Below are positions 10,145-18,391 of a stretch of DNA of 59,746 bases, piece by piece. Every line of letters starts with the position of its first letter. The stretch's first letter is position 1. The translations under genes and the position numbers were made by a program. The stretch covers positions 1-59,746 of the forward strand of contig JAPFDS010000073.1 in the NCBI GenBank assembly GCA_026168805.1. Reading direction: 5' to 3'. The notes under the pieces are model-generated. The model did not search any database. It saw only the letters and a program-made list of their open reading frames with translations, and was not told where the DNA came from. The stretch is from Caryophanales bacterium. GTDB lineage: Bacteria; Bacillota; Bacilli; Bacillales; Amphibacillaceae.

Positions 10145-10187
10145 AAAAAAAAGAAGACTACCTATATCTTTTAACAGGTAGTCTTCC
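10145..10187 (-). terminator. Terminator after rocF
   Basis: GAAGACTACCT pairs with AGGTAGTCTTC and the minus strand continues into an eight-T run. Strong Rho-independent terminator. Confidence 0.9.
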
Positions 10188-10204
10188 ACGTGATGTATAT
10201 TTTT

Positions 10205-11101
10205 TTATAGAAGCCATTCGCCAAATAATGATCCCATTAAGCCAACAGCAACTTCTGCAGTTTTGTTTTTATCATCTAAAATTGGATTTACTTCTACAAA
10301 CTCTGCTGACGTAATACATTTTGATTGTGCAAGTAACTCCATTGCTACATGACTTTCGCGGTATGTTAACCCACCAAACACAGGAGTTCCAACACCTGGC
10401 GCTTCTGATGGGTCAAGTCCATCTAGGTCTAAACTTAAATGAACACCATCTGTGCGATCTTTTAAATATGCAATCGCTTGTTCCATAATTTGTGGCATAC
10501 CTTCTCTATCAATATCATGCATCGTAAACACTTTAATCCCGCGTTCTTTAATAAGTTCACGCTCACCCTCATCTAGGCAACGCGCTCCAATAATAACAAC
10601 ATTTTCAGGTTTTACTTTTGGTTCGTCTCCTAAAATACCTGTTAATGAAGGATGTCCGATTCCTAGATTCACCGCGAGTGACATTCCATGAATGTTACCA
10701 GAAGGGGACGTTTCTGCACTATTTAAATCACCGTGGGCATCATACCAAATGACACCTAGATTTTCATAATGCTTCGCAATCCCTGCAATACTTCCAATAG
10801 AGATACTGTGGTCCCCACCTAAAATAAGTGGAAATGCCCCACTCTCTACTTCTTCGTCAACAATATGAGCTAACTCTTCAGTCGCTGCAGCGATGCGACG
10901 TAGATTATGTAATGGCTCATTTGGATCCTCTTCTAGTCCATGATTTATTTGTACATCACCAAGATCTTTAATCGTATAGTTAAGATTCTCTAATCGTTCT
11001 TTCATACCTGCATACCGTACAGCACTTGGTCCCATATCAACTCCGCGTCGACTTTGGCCCAAATCCATCGGTACACCAATAACTGAGATGTTTTTATTCA
11101 T
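10205..11101 (-). CDS. rocF: Arginase
   Basis: Hydrolyses L-arginine to ornithine and urea with a two-manganese centre. Starts MNKNISVIGVPMDLGQSRRG; metal-binding motifs GGDHSISIG, WYDAHGDLNSAETSPSGNIHGM and SLDLDGLDPSEAPGVGTP are intact, and the C-terminal VEVNPILD block is present. Start ATG 11101 has GAGGAGG 8 nt upstream; upstream in-frame codons are not needed. 298 aa, normal. Stands alone, ended by a strong terminator; no other roc genes are in the window. Confidence 0.97.
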   Translation of the reverse strand: MNKNISVIGVPMDLGQSRRGVDMGPSAVRYAGMKERLENLNYTIKDLGDVQINHGLEEDPNEPLHNLRRIAAATEELAHIVDEEVESGAFPLILGGDHSISIGSIAGIAKHYENLGVIWYDAHGDLNSAETSPSGNIHGMSLAVNLGIGHPSLTGILGDEPKVKPENVVIIGARCLDEGERELIKERGIKVFTMHDIDREGMPQIMEQAIAYLKDRTDGVHLSLDLDGLDPSEAPGVGTPVFGGLTYRESHVAMELLAQSKCITSAEFVEVNPILDDKNKTAEVAVGLMGSLFGEWLL

Positions 11102-11272
11102 TGCAATTACCTCCTCTATATGTATTATACCTAATTTGTACACAGTGGCTCAACTCGACATATTTTTGTATATATATGCAGTTTTCCAAGCCCCTTCCTG
11201 GAGATCCACCAATGTTTTCCTTATATACCATTTGCAAAATCGTATAGTCTATACAACTTATTCATTTCCATC

Positions 11273-11306
11273 AAAAAAAACGACTGTAGATGAACACAGT
11301 CGTTTT
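11273..11306 (-). terminator. Terminator after mvaK2
   Basis: AAACGACTGTGTT pairs with the downstream ACAGTCGTTT, followed on the minus strand by a T run; the hairpin begins within the stop codon of mvaK2. Confidence 0.88.
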
Positions 11307-12402
11307 ATAGGCGTACAGCTCCTTCAGTTGTTAACTGAATTTGAAGTGGATGAATATTTGATTGTTCCCATGTAGAAAAAAGCGTTTCTTTTGATGAGGA
11401 TTGTGGCAAAAAGGCAATTCCACAATCGCCGCCACCTGCACCTGAGAGTTTTCCAGCTCCACCTAAGCTTACAGCACCTTCATGCAGCTTATACAGAAGC
11501 GGTGTTTCAACAGGTACATTTGCATCAACTCCTAGCTGAGCTAGGGTTACCCGGTTTGCTTCAATTCCTTTAAACACCTGATCGTGGTTAGAATCCTTCA
11601 TCCCTTGCAAAAAGAGTTGAACAGACTTTTCACTGTTCTGTAAAAATGAATCGAACGTTGATCGATCCGTTTCTTTTAACAACAATATTTGATCCACTAA
11701 CCGGACCGTTGATGCCGGAGTTCCAGTCCAGCCAACATATACTCGTAAGTCTTCCGGTAATGTGACTGGTTGTACAGACGCATACGGCCAGTCTAGTTGA
11801 ATAAGTTCAGTAATCGTATCGACACGTTCATCAGCTGCAAGCAACCAATCTGCTTGAAAGGATGTATATTCAATCATTCCACCATACACGGACGCTGCAA
11901 TATCTGCCCCTGACCCCGTCCCTTGCGTGCGCACGTGAGCAATAGCAGATAAGCGAAATAAAAGTTCCTTTGTAGGGTTTTCCTCAAGATGTGCGTGTAA
12001 AATGGCTGTCACGATAGCAGTCGTAACAGCTGCACTTGACCCAAGTCCATATTTCACACCAGATGCATCATCAAGTTCACTACGAACAGATAGAGCAAAT
12101 GGTTGAATTGCTATTTGTTGCTCTCGTAGGTACTTTAGGGATACTTCCATTGCCTGTTTGGCAAAGGTAAGTTTTTTATGTGTCGTGTCGAACATTACTT
12201 GATCATCTTCTAGCTGCCAAGAAACATTTCGTACATTTATATTAACGAAATCAACTACCTGTTCACCATCTGTTGTAATAGTTGCGTAAACAAAACGGTC
12301 GACAGCCATCGCTACTAATGTTTGGTGTTTTTCTAGTACCGCATACTCGCCGGCAATCATTAATTTACCGGGTACTTTGATTGTTAATGGCGTTGTTCCC
12401 AT
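11305..12402 (-). CDS. mvaK2: Phosphomevalonate kinase
   Basis: GHMP-family kinase that phosphorylates 5-phosphomevalonate to the diphosphate in the mevalonate route to isopentenyl diphosphate. VPGKLMIAGEYAVLEK at the N-terminus is typical of bacterial PMK; ATP loop KYGLGSSAAVTTA (~residue 105-117); TGSGADIAASVYGG; and the C-terminal GAGKLSGAGGGDCGIAF motif. Start ATG 12402 has GAGGTGA 7 nt upstream, giving 365 aa. 13 bp after mvaD; the two form the second half of the mevalonate cluster. Confidence 0.95.
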   Translation of the reverse strand: MGTTPLTIKVPGKLMIAGEYAVLEKHQTLVAMAVDRFVYATITTDGEQVVDFVNINVRNVSWQLEDDQVMFDTTHKKLTFAKQAMEVSLKYLREQQIAIQPFALSVRSELDDASGVKYGLGSSAAVTTAIVTAILHAHLEENPTKELLFRLSAIAHVRTQGTGSGADIAASVYGGMIEYTSFQADWLLAADERVDTITELIQLDWPYASVQPVTLPEDLRVYVGWTGTPASTVRLVDQILLLKETDRSTFDSFLQNSEKSVQLFLQGMKDSNHDQVFKGIEANRVTLAQLGVDANVPVETPLLYKLHEGAVSLGGAGKLSGAGGGDCGIAFLPQSSSKETLFSTWEQSNIHPLQIQLTTEGAVRL

Positions 12403-12415
12403 TCTGTATTCACCT

Positions 12416-13390
12416 CTATACGTACGATATTCCACTACCTGCACGACTTAAAATAACATCTGTCACTCCAGGTGTAGAACTGAGTGTCTGTTGAACTTTC
12501 TCTTCATGTTCTGGTAAATAAAGCACTTTAACATTCGGTCCAGCATCAATGGTAAAATAAGCAGGAATCCCGTCAGCACGTAATCCTTGGACCGTTTGCA
12601 TAACTGCCATTGTCGTATCATGCCAATATGTAAATGGAGGTGTAGCTCCTAGTGTCGTAGCATGCATTTTTAAACAGTTCGCTTCTGCAATCGAGCCAAC
12701 TTTTTCAAAATCTTTCACCTGAATGCCATCTTTTATTTCAGATAAATCATGAGGAACACTATCCAACCATCCTTGGTAAAACACAGATGTATCTACTGTA
12801 CGTTTCATTCCTACACGACTAGAAATATCTTTTTCACGAGCTGTCAAAACAACTGCAGCAACGCGAACATCCCAATGTTCCTGTGGTGCAATCGGAACTG
12901 CATACGAGTCTAATCCGTCATCCCGTGTTCCTTCTTTCCATTCAACAAATCCACCATAAATAGAACGACATGCAGATCCAGATCCTTGTCTCGTCAATCT
13001 CGATAAATCTGTATCTGTTACATCTAAATCAAGAGCTTTCGTCGATGCCGCTGCAAGTGCAGCAAATCCTGAAGCTGATGACGCAAAGCCAGCTGCTGTT
13101 GGAACAGCATTCGTCGACTGTACTTCAGCATGTAAATCTGTCCGCGCAAAAGAACGAATCAAATCCAAATAAGACGTCACACGTTCATATGCAACTCCCG
13201 TAACAATCTCTTGATCCAACTCGAAAACATCTTCATTCAATTCTTCTTTAAAATGAACAGAAGTTTTTGTATAAAAACCATCTAATGTCAAAGAGAGACT
13301 ACTATTCGTTGGTAAAATCAACGCATCATTTCGCTTTCCCCAATACTTTATGAGCGCAATATTCGTATGCGCTTTTGCAGTTGCCTTCAT
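12416..13390 (-). CDS. mvaD: Diphosphomevalonate decarboxylase
   Basis: ATP-dependent decarboxylation of mevalonate-5-diphosphate to isopentenyl diphosphate. Diagnostic N-terminus AHTNIALIKYWGKRN, LPTNSSLSLTLD, the GHMP loop PTAAGFASSASGFAALA, GSGSACRSIYGGFVEW, and a catalytic Asp in FTIDAGPNVKVL. 324 aa, normal. RBS AAAGGAAG before ATG 13390. A terminator lies between mvaK1 and this gene, so mvaD-mvaK2 probably has its own promoter within about 120 bp upstream. Confidence 0.97.
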   Translation of the reverse strand: MKATAKAHTNIALIKYWGKRNDALILPTNSSLSLTLDGFYTKTSVHFKEELNEDVFELDQEIVTGVAYERVTSYLDLIRSFARTDLHAEVQSTNAVPTAAGFASSASGFAALAAASTKALDLDVTDTDLSRLTRQGSGSACRSIYGGFVEWKEGTRDDGLDSYAVPIAPQEHWDVRVAAVVLTAREKDISSRVGMKRTVDTSVFYQGWLDSVPHDLSEIKDGIQVKDFEKVGSIAEANCLKMHATTLGATPPFTYWHDTTMAVMQTVQGLRADGIPAYFTIDAGPNVKVLYLPEHEEKVQQTLSSTPGVTDVILSRAGSGISYV

Positions 13391-13466
13391 TCATATCTTC
13401 CTTTACACATGCTAATCACCTTACGATTTACGTATGAACCTTCGTAAGAATCCGTTTTATATACAG

Positions 13467-13506
13467 AAAAAAACGGGTTATTTTAAACGACCAAATAACC
13501 CTTTTG
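13467..13506 (-). terminator. Terminator after mvaK1
   Basis: GGGTTATTT pairs with AAATAACCC across an 8-nt loop, followed by GTTTTTTT on the minus strand. It splits the mevalonate cluster into mvaA-mvaK1 and mvaD-mvaK2. Confidence 0.88.
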
Positions 13507-13510
13507 TTCA

Positions 13511-14473
13511 CTATTTCTTTTGATGTAACACAAATGGCCAAACAGCTTGCGCTCCGAGGCGCTTCAACTTTTCTGTCAGTTGTTGTGAATGTAGCTCATC
13601 TTGCGCTAACGCAACAATACATCCACCATTTCCGCCGCCTGTTAATTTCGCTCCAAGAGCTCCCTCTTGCAAAGCACAGTAAATTAATCGATTTAACCCT
13701 GCATCACTAACTCCAAGAGACTCTAACTCTTTTTGTGCTTCATTTAACAATTGACCAAGTAAGTTCTTGCCTACCTTTTCAATGGCATATCGAGCTTGAT
13801 GGGTAATTTCACCGATCCGCTCAATATTTTCTTGGATTTTCTTCGGTGCTATTTTCAACATTTCTGTCACAGATTCAATCGCCGACTTTGTATCTGCCAT
13901 ACGACCTGAATCAGCAACAATAAAGTATAAATCTTCTTTTGGCTTAATAAAATCAAATGGTTTGTCTTTCTCAAACCAAACCGGACATTCAGATGTAATC
14001 GTTAGCGGATCAATACCACTTGGTGATCCATGGGCAAATGTTTCTGCCACATTTGCTAAACGAAGTAAATCTGCTTCCGTATATGGTTCATCTGCATACG
14101 TAAATAACGATTTTATGACCGCTATCGCAACAGATGCACTTGAACCTAATCCTTTGCCTGGAGGGATGGATGAATTAATCCGAATGAGCAAGTCTCTTTT
14201 CGGAATTCCTAAAGTGTTAAGAGTTTCCATCACACAATGCACCACACCTGACAATGATTCAGGCGCAGACTCCAGTGGACCATGATAAAATGTACTATCT
14301 AATTTAAGTGCTCCTGGAACATGCTCAACGACTGACTCTACTCCAACGAGCGGAAATGGGATTGCAATGGCTGGTTGTCCGTGTACAACCGCATGTTCCC
14401 CAACTAATATTAATTTACTATGTGCCGTACCGACAGCGACTTTTTGAGTTACAGTTGCTTTTTCTGCACTCAT
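13511..14473 (-). CDS. mvaK1: Mevalonate kinase
   Basis: First kinase of the mevalonate route; GHMP fold. GTAHSKLILVGEHAVVHG at residues ~16-33, ATP loop PPGKGLGSSASVAIA, FAHGSPSGIDPLTI with the catalytic Asp, and C-terminal GAKLTGGGNGGCIVAL. 320 aa. The ATG overlaps the stop codon of mvaA (ATGA), and GAGGGG lies 8 nt upstream, so the pair is translationally coupled. Confidence 0.96.
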   Translation of the reverse strand: MSAEKATVTQKVAVGTAHSKLILVGEHAVVHGQPAIAIPFPLVGVESVVEHVPGALKLDSTFYHGPLESAPESLSGVVHCVMETLNTLGIPKRDLLIRINSSIPPGKGLGSSASVAIAVIKSLFTYADEPYTEADLLRLANVAETFAHGSPSGIDPLTITSECPVWFEKDKPFDFIKPKEDLYFIVADSGRMADTKSAIESVTEMLKIAPKKIQENIERIGEITHQARYAIEKVGKNLLGQLLNEAQKELESLGVSDAGLNRLIYCALQEGALGAKLTGGGNGGCIVALAQDELHSQQLTEKLKRLGAQAVWPFVLHQKK

Positions 14474-15759
14474 GATAAAGTCCCCTCTAGTAATTCTTCT
14501 GCTCTACCTACACGGATTTCTTTTTCTTCAACCATTTTATTTGCAATGATATCAATCATCTCCCCTGTAGCTCCAGCGGCAACAGCAACAGATCGTGAAT
14601 GAAGAGCCATATGCCCTTTCTGTATGCCGTCCGTAGCTAAAGCTTTTAGTGCTCCTAGATTTTGTGCTAAACCTACTGCCACAATCACTTGAGCAAGTTC
14701 CTTCGCTGACTCGACATCTAACAATTTCTGCACTAATTTTGCAGTTGGGTGAACCCTGCTTGCCCCACCGACTGTTCCGATGGACATCGGGAGCTCTATC
14801 TCTCCAACTAAGTTTCCTTGTTCATCAACAGACCATGTTGTCATTGATCCATAGCTTCCGTTGCGAGCTGCATATGCATGCGCGCCAGCTTCAACAGCTC
14901 TCCAGTCATTGCCGGTTGCAATAACGACTGGATCAATTCCATTCATAATTCCTTTATTGTGTGTAACCGCTCGATACGGATCCGATGCAGCAAATTCATA
15001 GGCATGTACCACTCCGTCTCGTACTTCCTCTCCTGAAAAACCATCTGACTCGAGTAACTCTGGCGGAATGACACATGTAGCTCGTGCCAAACAACGGTCT
15101 GCTAAGTTTGATAAAATACGTAAATACACTTTTCCTTGGGTAATACGTTCAACAGTTGGAGCAAGTGACTCCACCATTGTATTTATAATATTAGCTCCCA
15201 TTGCATCACGCGTGTCTACATACACGTGTACAACAAGCATTTGACTATATGTTGAATCTGAATCTTCATTTAATATGCGAACATCTATATCCGTCGCTCC
15301 CCCACCACGGCGAACAATACTCGGATAAGCTTCATTTGCTTTTTCAATCAATTCGTCTTTGTTAGCTTCAATTTGTTCCTTTGCCGCTTGGAAATCTTCA
15401 CAGCCAACCACTTGAATTTGACCAATCATAATTCGTTCCGTTGCTTCTGTCTTAAATCCACCAGCTTCTCGAACAATTTTAGCAATATAACTTGCCGATG
15501 CTACAATAGACGCTTCTTCTACAGCCATCGGTATAACATATTCTTTATCATTGATTAAAAAGTTCAATCCTAAACCGAGTGGTAGACCAAATGTACCAAT
15601 GACATTTTCGATCATTTTATCAGCCGTTTCAACAGGTAGAGAGACAGCTGAAGACAATTGCTCAATCTCTTCATCTGAAAATTGTTGCATCCGAGACACT
15701 AGTGCCCGGCGTTCCTCTACTGAATGTTTATAAAATCCAGGTATTCTAGAAGTTTTCAC
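14470..15759 (-). CDS. mvaA: Hydroxymethylglutaryl-CoA reductase, class II
   Basis: Reduces HMG-CoA to mevalonate. Class II markers: about 430 residues, no membrane anchor, PVETADKMIENVIGTFGLPLG near the N-terminus, catalytic EEASIVASAS, DAMGANIINT, and GIMNGIDPVVIATGNDWRAVE; catalytic His close to MALHSRSVA. I prefer GTG 15759 because AAGGATGAG is correctly spaced before it; an in-frame ATG at 15768 sits inside that RBS. First gene of mvaA-mvaK1. No HMG-CoA synthase is in the window. Confidence 0.96.
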   Translation of the reverse strand: MKTSRIPGFYKHSVEERRALVSRMQQFSDEEIEQLSSAVSLPVETADKMIENVIGTFGLPLGLGLNFLINDKEYVIPMAVEEASIVASASYIAKIVREAGGFKTEATERIMIGQIQVVGCEDFQAAKEQIEANKDELIEKANEAYPSIVRRGGGATDIDVRILNEDSDSTYSQMLVVHVYVDTRDAMGANIINTMVESLAPTVERITQGKVYLRILSNLADRCLARATCVIPPELLESDGFSGEEVRDGVVHAYEFAASDPYRAVTHNKGIMNGIDPVVIATGNDWRAVEAGAHAYAARNGSYGSMTTWSVDEQGNLVGEIELPMSIGTVGGASRVHPTAKLVQKLLDVESAKELAQVIVAVGLAQNLGALKALATDGIQKGHMALHSRSVAVAAGATGEMIDIIANKMVEEKEIRVGRAEELLEGTLS

Positions 15760-15874
15760 AAATCTCATCCTTTTAGTAGCTCAATAATATGTGCCCTTGT
15801 ACATGTACCATTCGTTTCTCAGGTGAACGATTGAACCTCATGCTATACATAAAGTATATCTAGTATACCTTATC

Positions 15875-15990
15875 AATGAATTTCATAATACGTATTTTAC
15901 GCTATTTCACGCACGTCTGTAGTTTCGTTGAATCTTTCGAAACTACATGTTGTATTGGCATAGCTGATTTTGGTATTTATGGAATTCATT
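15875..15990. repeat. Fold-back repeat element, copy 2 (about 116 bp)
   Basis: Second copy of the element at 2012-2126: same left end (AATGAATTTCATAATACGTA), the same core TTTACGCTATTTCAC, an inner inverted repeat TGTAGTTTC/GAAACTACA, and a complementary right end. The inner arms differ from copy 1 in compensating ways that keep the hairpin. It lies between mvaA and the tRNA-Lys gene. Confidence 0.75.
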
Positions 15991-16131
15991 CCTTATGCTT
16001 AGAAACATTTTAACTGTATCTATTATGTTAAAAAATTGTATAAAATGCAAATAAACAAGGTTGTCTACAATCATACCACCTTGTTCACTCAAATATCTAT
16101 ATATGATGTATATCTTTTAAAATAAATAAAG

Positions 16132-16204
16132 TGAGCCATGGAGGATTCGAACCTCCGACTCTCTGGTTAAAAGCCAGATGCTCTACCGACTGAGCTAATG
16201 GCTC
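16132..16204 (-). tRNA. tRNA-Lys (anticodon TTT)
   Basis: Cloverleaf with acceptor GAGCCAT/ATGGCTC, anticodon loop CTTTTAA, and T-arm GGAGGTTCGAATCCTCC. CCA is not encoded. Last gene of a six-tRNA cluster read leftward. Confidence 0.97.
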
Positions 16205-16298
16205 GTACGTATGAAGGATGCTTAGCCTTTTAAACCCTAGAAATGCACCTTCAAATATGCTAGTAACGGTTGGTGGCTTCCGTATTTTTGCATAAAAA

Positions 16299-16373
<75 letters not shown>

Positions 16374-16397
16374 ACATTCATACTAATTATAATTAGA

Positions 16398-16482
16398 TGG
16401 TGGAGGGGGGCAGATTCGAACTGCCGAACCCGATGGGAGCGGATTTACAGTCCGCCGCGTTTAGCCACTTCGCTACCCCTCC
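16398..16482 (-). tRNA. tRNA-Tyr (anticodon GTA)
   Basis: 85 nt with a long variable arm, as expected for tRNA-Tyr; anticodon loop CTGTAAA; T-arm GGCAGTTCGAATCTGCC; CCA encoded. Confidence 0.97.
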
Positions 16483-16526
16483 ATAGTGTAAACAGTCATA
16501 AAGTTTTTATACAAAAGATAAAAAAA

Positions 16527-16602
16527 TGGTGCCGGCCAGAGGAATTGAACCCCCAACCTACTGATTACAAGTCAGTTGCTCTGCCAATTGAGCTAGACCG
16601 GC
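16527..16602 (-). tRNA. tRNA-Thr (anticodon TGT)
   Basis: Acceptor GCCGGTC paired with GGCCGGC, anticodon loop CTTGTAA, T-arm GGGGGTTCAATTCCTC; CCA encoded. Confidence 0.97.
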
Positions 16603-16627
16603 ATCAATATATCTGCATACATAAAAA

Positions 16628-16703
16628 TGGTGGAGGATGCAGGGCTTGAACCTGCGACCCCTTGCTTGTAAGGCAAGTGCTCTCCCAGCTGAGCTAATCC
16701 TCC
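16628..16703 (-). tRNA. tRNA-Val (anticodon TAC)
   Basis: Acceptor GGAGGAT/ATCCTCC, anticodon loop CTTACAA, T-arm GCAGGTTCAAGCCCTGC; CCA encoded. Confidence 0.97.
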
Positions 16704-16746
16704 AACATGCTATAAACCTTTTGAAAAGGTTGGATAAATAAAAAAA

Positions 16747-16821
16747 TGGTGACCCCTACGGGATTCGAACCCGTGTTACCGCCGTGAAAGGGCGATGTCT
16801 TAACCGCTTGACCAAGGGGCC
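16747..16821 (-). tRNA. tRNA-Glu (anticodon TTC)
   Basis: Acceptor GGCCCCT/AGGGGTC with one G-U pair, anticodon loop CTTTCAC, T-arm ACGGGTTCGAATCCCGT; CCA encoded. First gene of the six-tRNA cluster. Its charged form is also the substrate of HemA, encoded at 48576-49835. Confidence 0.97.
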
Positions 16822-17121
16822 TTACTTCAAATATACACTTGCACGTATGCACTTGTAAACCGCCTAAAAAAGCGAACGAATTAATTATACACTACTTACC
16901 ATCAAAAGTAAAGAGCAAATATATGATATTTCGTGTGATAAACACGCTCGTTTCAACTCTCCCTAAGCACAAAGAATATCATACAATAGATTTTACTTTT
17001 AGACAAGTATAATCTTGTAAATTGGCGAATATTAATTGAAAAAGTCATATATTAAGAGATTATACGGGGATTGGGAAGTCAATTGATCCTTTGCAGGTAT
17101 TGATTTTTGTGGATTCTGGGG

Positions 17122-17450
17122 ATGTTTTTAATGGAAGTGGGGATTGTGTGAAGTTATCCCGCAGTTTGAGCTGATTTTTAAACGCAAATATGGATTGCGT
17201 CAAATTTCTCATCTGAATGGAAGAATTCTTGGACGCATCCGAGGTTTACGTCAAGTTTTCCTGCAGCTTGAGCTGATTTTTAAACGCAAGTGCAGTTTGC
17301 GTTTAATTTCTCACTCGAATGGAGGGTTTCTTTGACGTATCCGGGATTTACGTCAAGTTTTTCCACGGTTTGAGCTGTTTTTTAAACGCAAGTGCAGTTT
17401 GCGTTTAATTTTATCACAGTTCGAGTTAGATTTTTGACGCATCACTTATG
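17122..17450. repeat. Hairpin repeat array A (51-bp period, two alternating hairpins)
   Basis: Hairpins of the form ACGCAA-loop-TTGCGT begin at 17181, 17232, 17283, 17334, 17385 and 17436, exactly 51 bp apart; a degenerate unit sits near 17130. Two versions alternate (AAACGCAAG...TTTGCGTTT and GACGC/GT...ACGTC), so the higher-order period is 102 bp. The spacer carries GAGCTGATTTTT or TTTCTCAnTCGAATGG. Stops in all frames; not coding. The same family with the same period is at 59036-59536 in the opposite orientation. It lies between the tRNA cluster and fabI, in a 740-bp gap with no gene. Confidence 0.88.
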
Positions 17451-17496
17451 TATCGCCTAGAATCATCCTTTCATTGAAGCTTTGTCCCCTTTCATT

Positions 17497-17524
17497 TTTG
17501 AATATACATTAGATAGGCTATAAT
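17497..17524 (+). promoter_or_regulatory. Candidate SigA promoter of fabI
   Basis: TTTGAA at 17497, 16-nt spacer, TATAAT at 17519. It lies about 40 bp before the fabI start and matches the vegetative consensus well in the -10. Confidence 0.6.
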
Positions 17525-17564
17525 ACAGAATAGATAGGAATGATTATTTATTTTTCAGGAGGGA

Positions 17565-18347
17565 ATGGATTTGACTCGTTTACTAGAAGGTAAAAATGTT
17601 GTTGTAATGGGAGTTGCAAACCAACGAAGTATTGCTTGGGGAATTGCGAAATCATTGCATCAAGCTGGTGCAAATTTAATTTTTACGAATAGACAAGAAC
17701 GCTCATTTAAAAAACTCACAAAATTACTGAAAGACAATGACATGGAAGCTACATGTGTTACATGTGATGTCGCAGATGACGAAAGCATTGTACAAGCATT
17801 TGCAGAAATAAAAGAAAAAGTTGGCGTTATCCACGGACTCGTTCACGCGGTTGCTTTTGCAAATAGAGATGAACTCACAGGCGAATATGCTGACACGTCC
17901 CGGGAAGGATACTTACTCGCACACGAAATTAGTGCGTATTCACTCGTTGCCGTTACCCATGAAGCGAAAAAGCTCATGACAGAAGGCGGCAGCATCGTTA
18001 CACAAACATACTTAGGTGCTGAGCGCGTCGTGAAAAACTACAACATTATGGGGGTTGCGAAGGCGTCCCTCGAAGCAAGCGTTCGCTACTTAGCTGAAGA
18101 TGTTGGAAAATATGGCATTCGCGTAAACGCCATTTCTGCAGGTCCGATCCGTACACTTTCTGCAAAAGGTGTTTCTGGATTTAATGACATTAACTCTGTA
18201 ATGGAAGAAAAATCTCCTCTCCGCCAAAATGTGGACCAAGATCAAGTCGGAGATGCGACAATGTTCTTCATCAGTGACTTGGCTCGCGGAGTGACCGGCG
18301 AAGTGATGCACGTAGACTCTGGATATCATATTATGAGCGGAATTTAA
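17565..18347 (+). CDS. fabI: Enoyl-[acyl-carrier-protein] reductase FabI
   Basis: Last reduction of each fatty-acid elongation round; short-chain dehydrogenase fold. Nucleotide site VVVMGVANQRSIAWGIA at ~residues 11-27, the FabI-type Tyr-x6-Lys catalytic pair in YNIMGVAKASLEASVRYLA with the upstream Tyr in TQTYLGAERV, and RVNAISAGPIRTL. 260 aa. The ATG at 17565 abuts the RBS AGGAGGGA; TTG at 17571 is better spaced and may be the true start. Ends at a bidirectional terminator shared with the ABC exporter. Confidence 0.96.
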   Translation: MDLTRLLEGKNVVVMGVANQRSIAWGIAKSLHQAGANLIFTNRQERSFKKLTKLLKDNDMEATCVTCDVADDESIVQAFAEIKEKVGVIHGLVHAVAFANRDELTGEYADTSREGYLLAHEISAYSLVAVTHEAKKLMTEGGSIVTQTYLGAERVVKNYNIMGVAKASLEASVRYLAEDVGKYGIRVNAISAGPIRTLSAKGVSGFNDINSVMEEKSPLRQNVDQDQVGDATMFFISDLARGVTGEVMHVDSGYHIMSGI

Positions 18348-18353
18348 TTCCAT

Positions 18354-18391
18354 TAAAAAACTTGAGCCCTCCATGGCGCTCAAGTTTTTTT
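18354..18391. terminator. Bidirectional terminator between fabI and the ABC exporter
   Basis: AAAAAACTTGAGC ... GCTCAAGTTTTTTT: a GC-containing hairpin flanked by A and T runs, able to stop both convergent genes. Confidence 0.9.
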
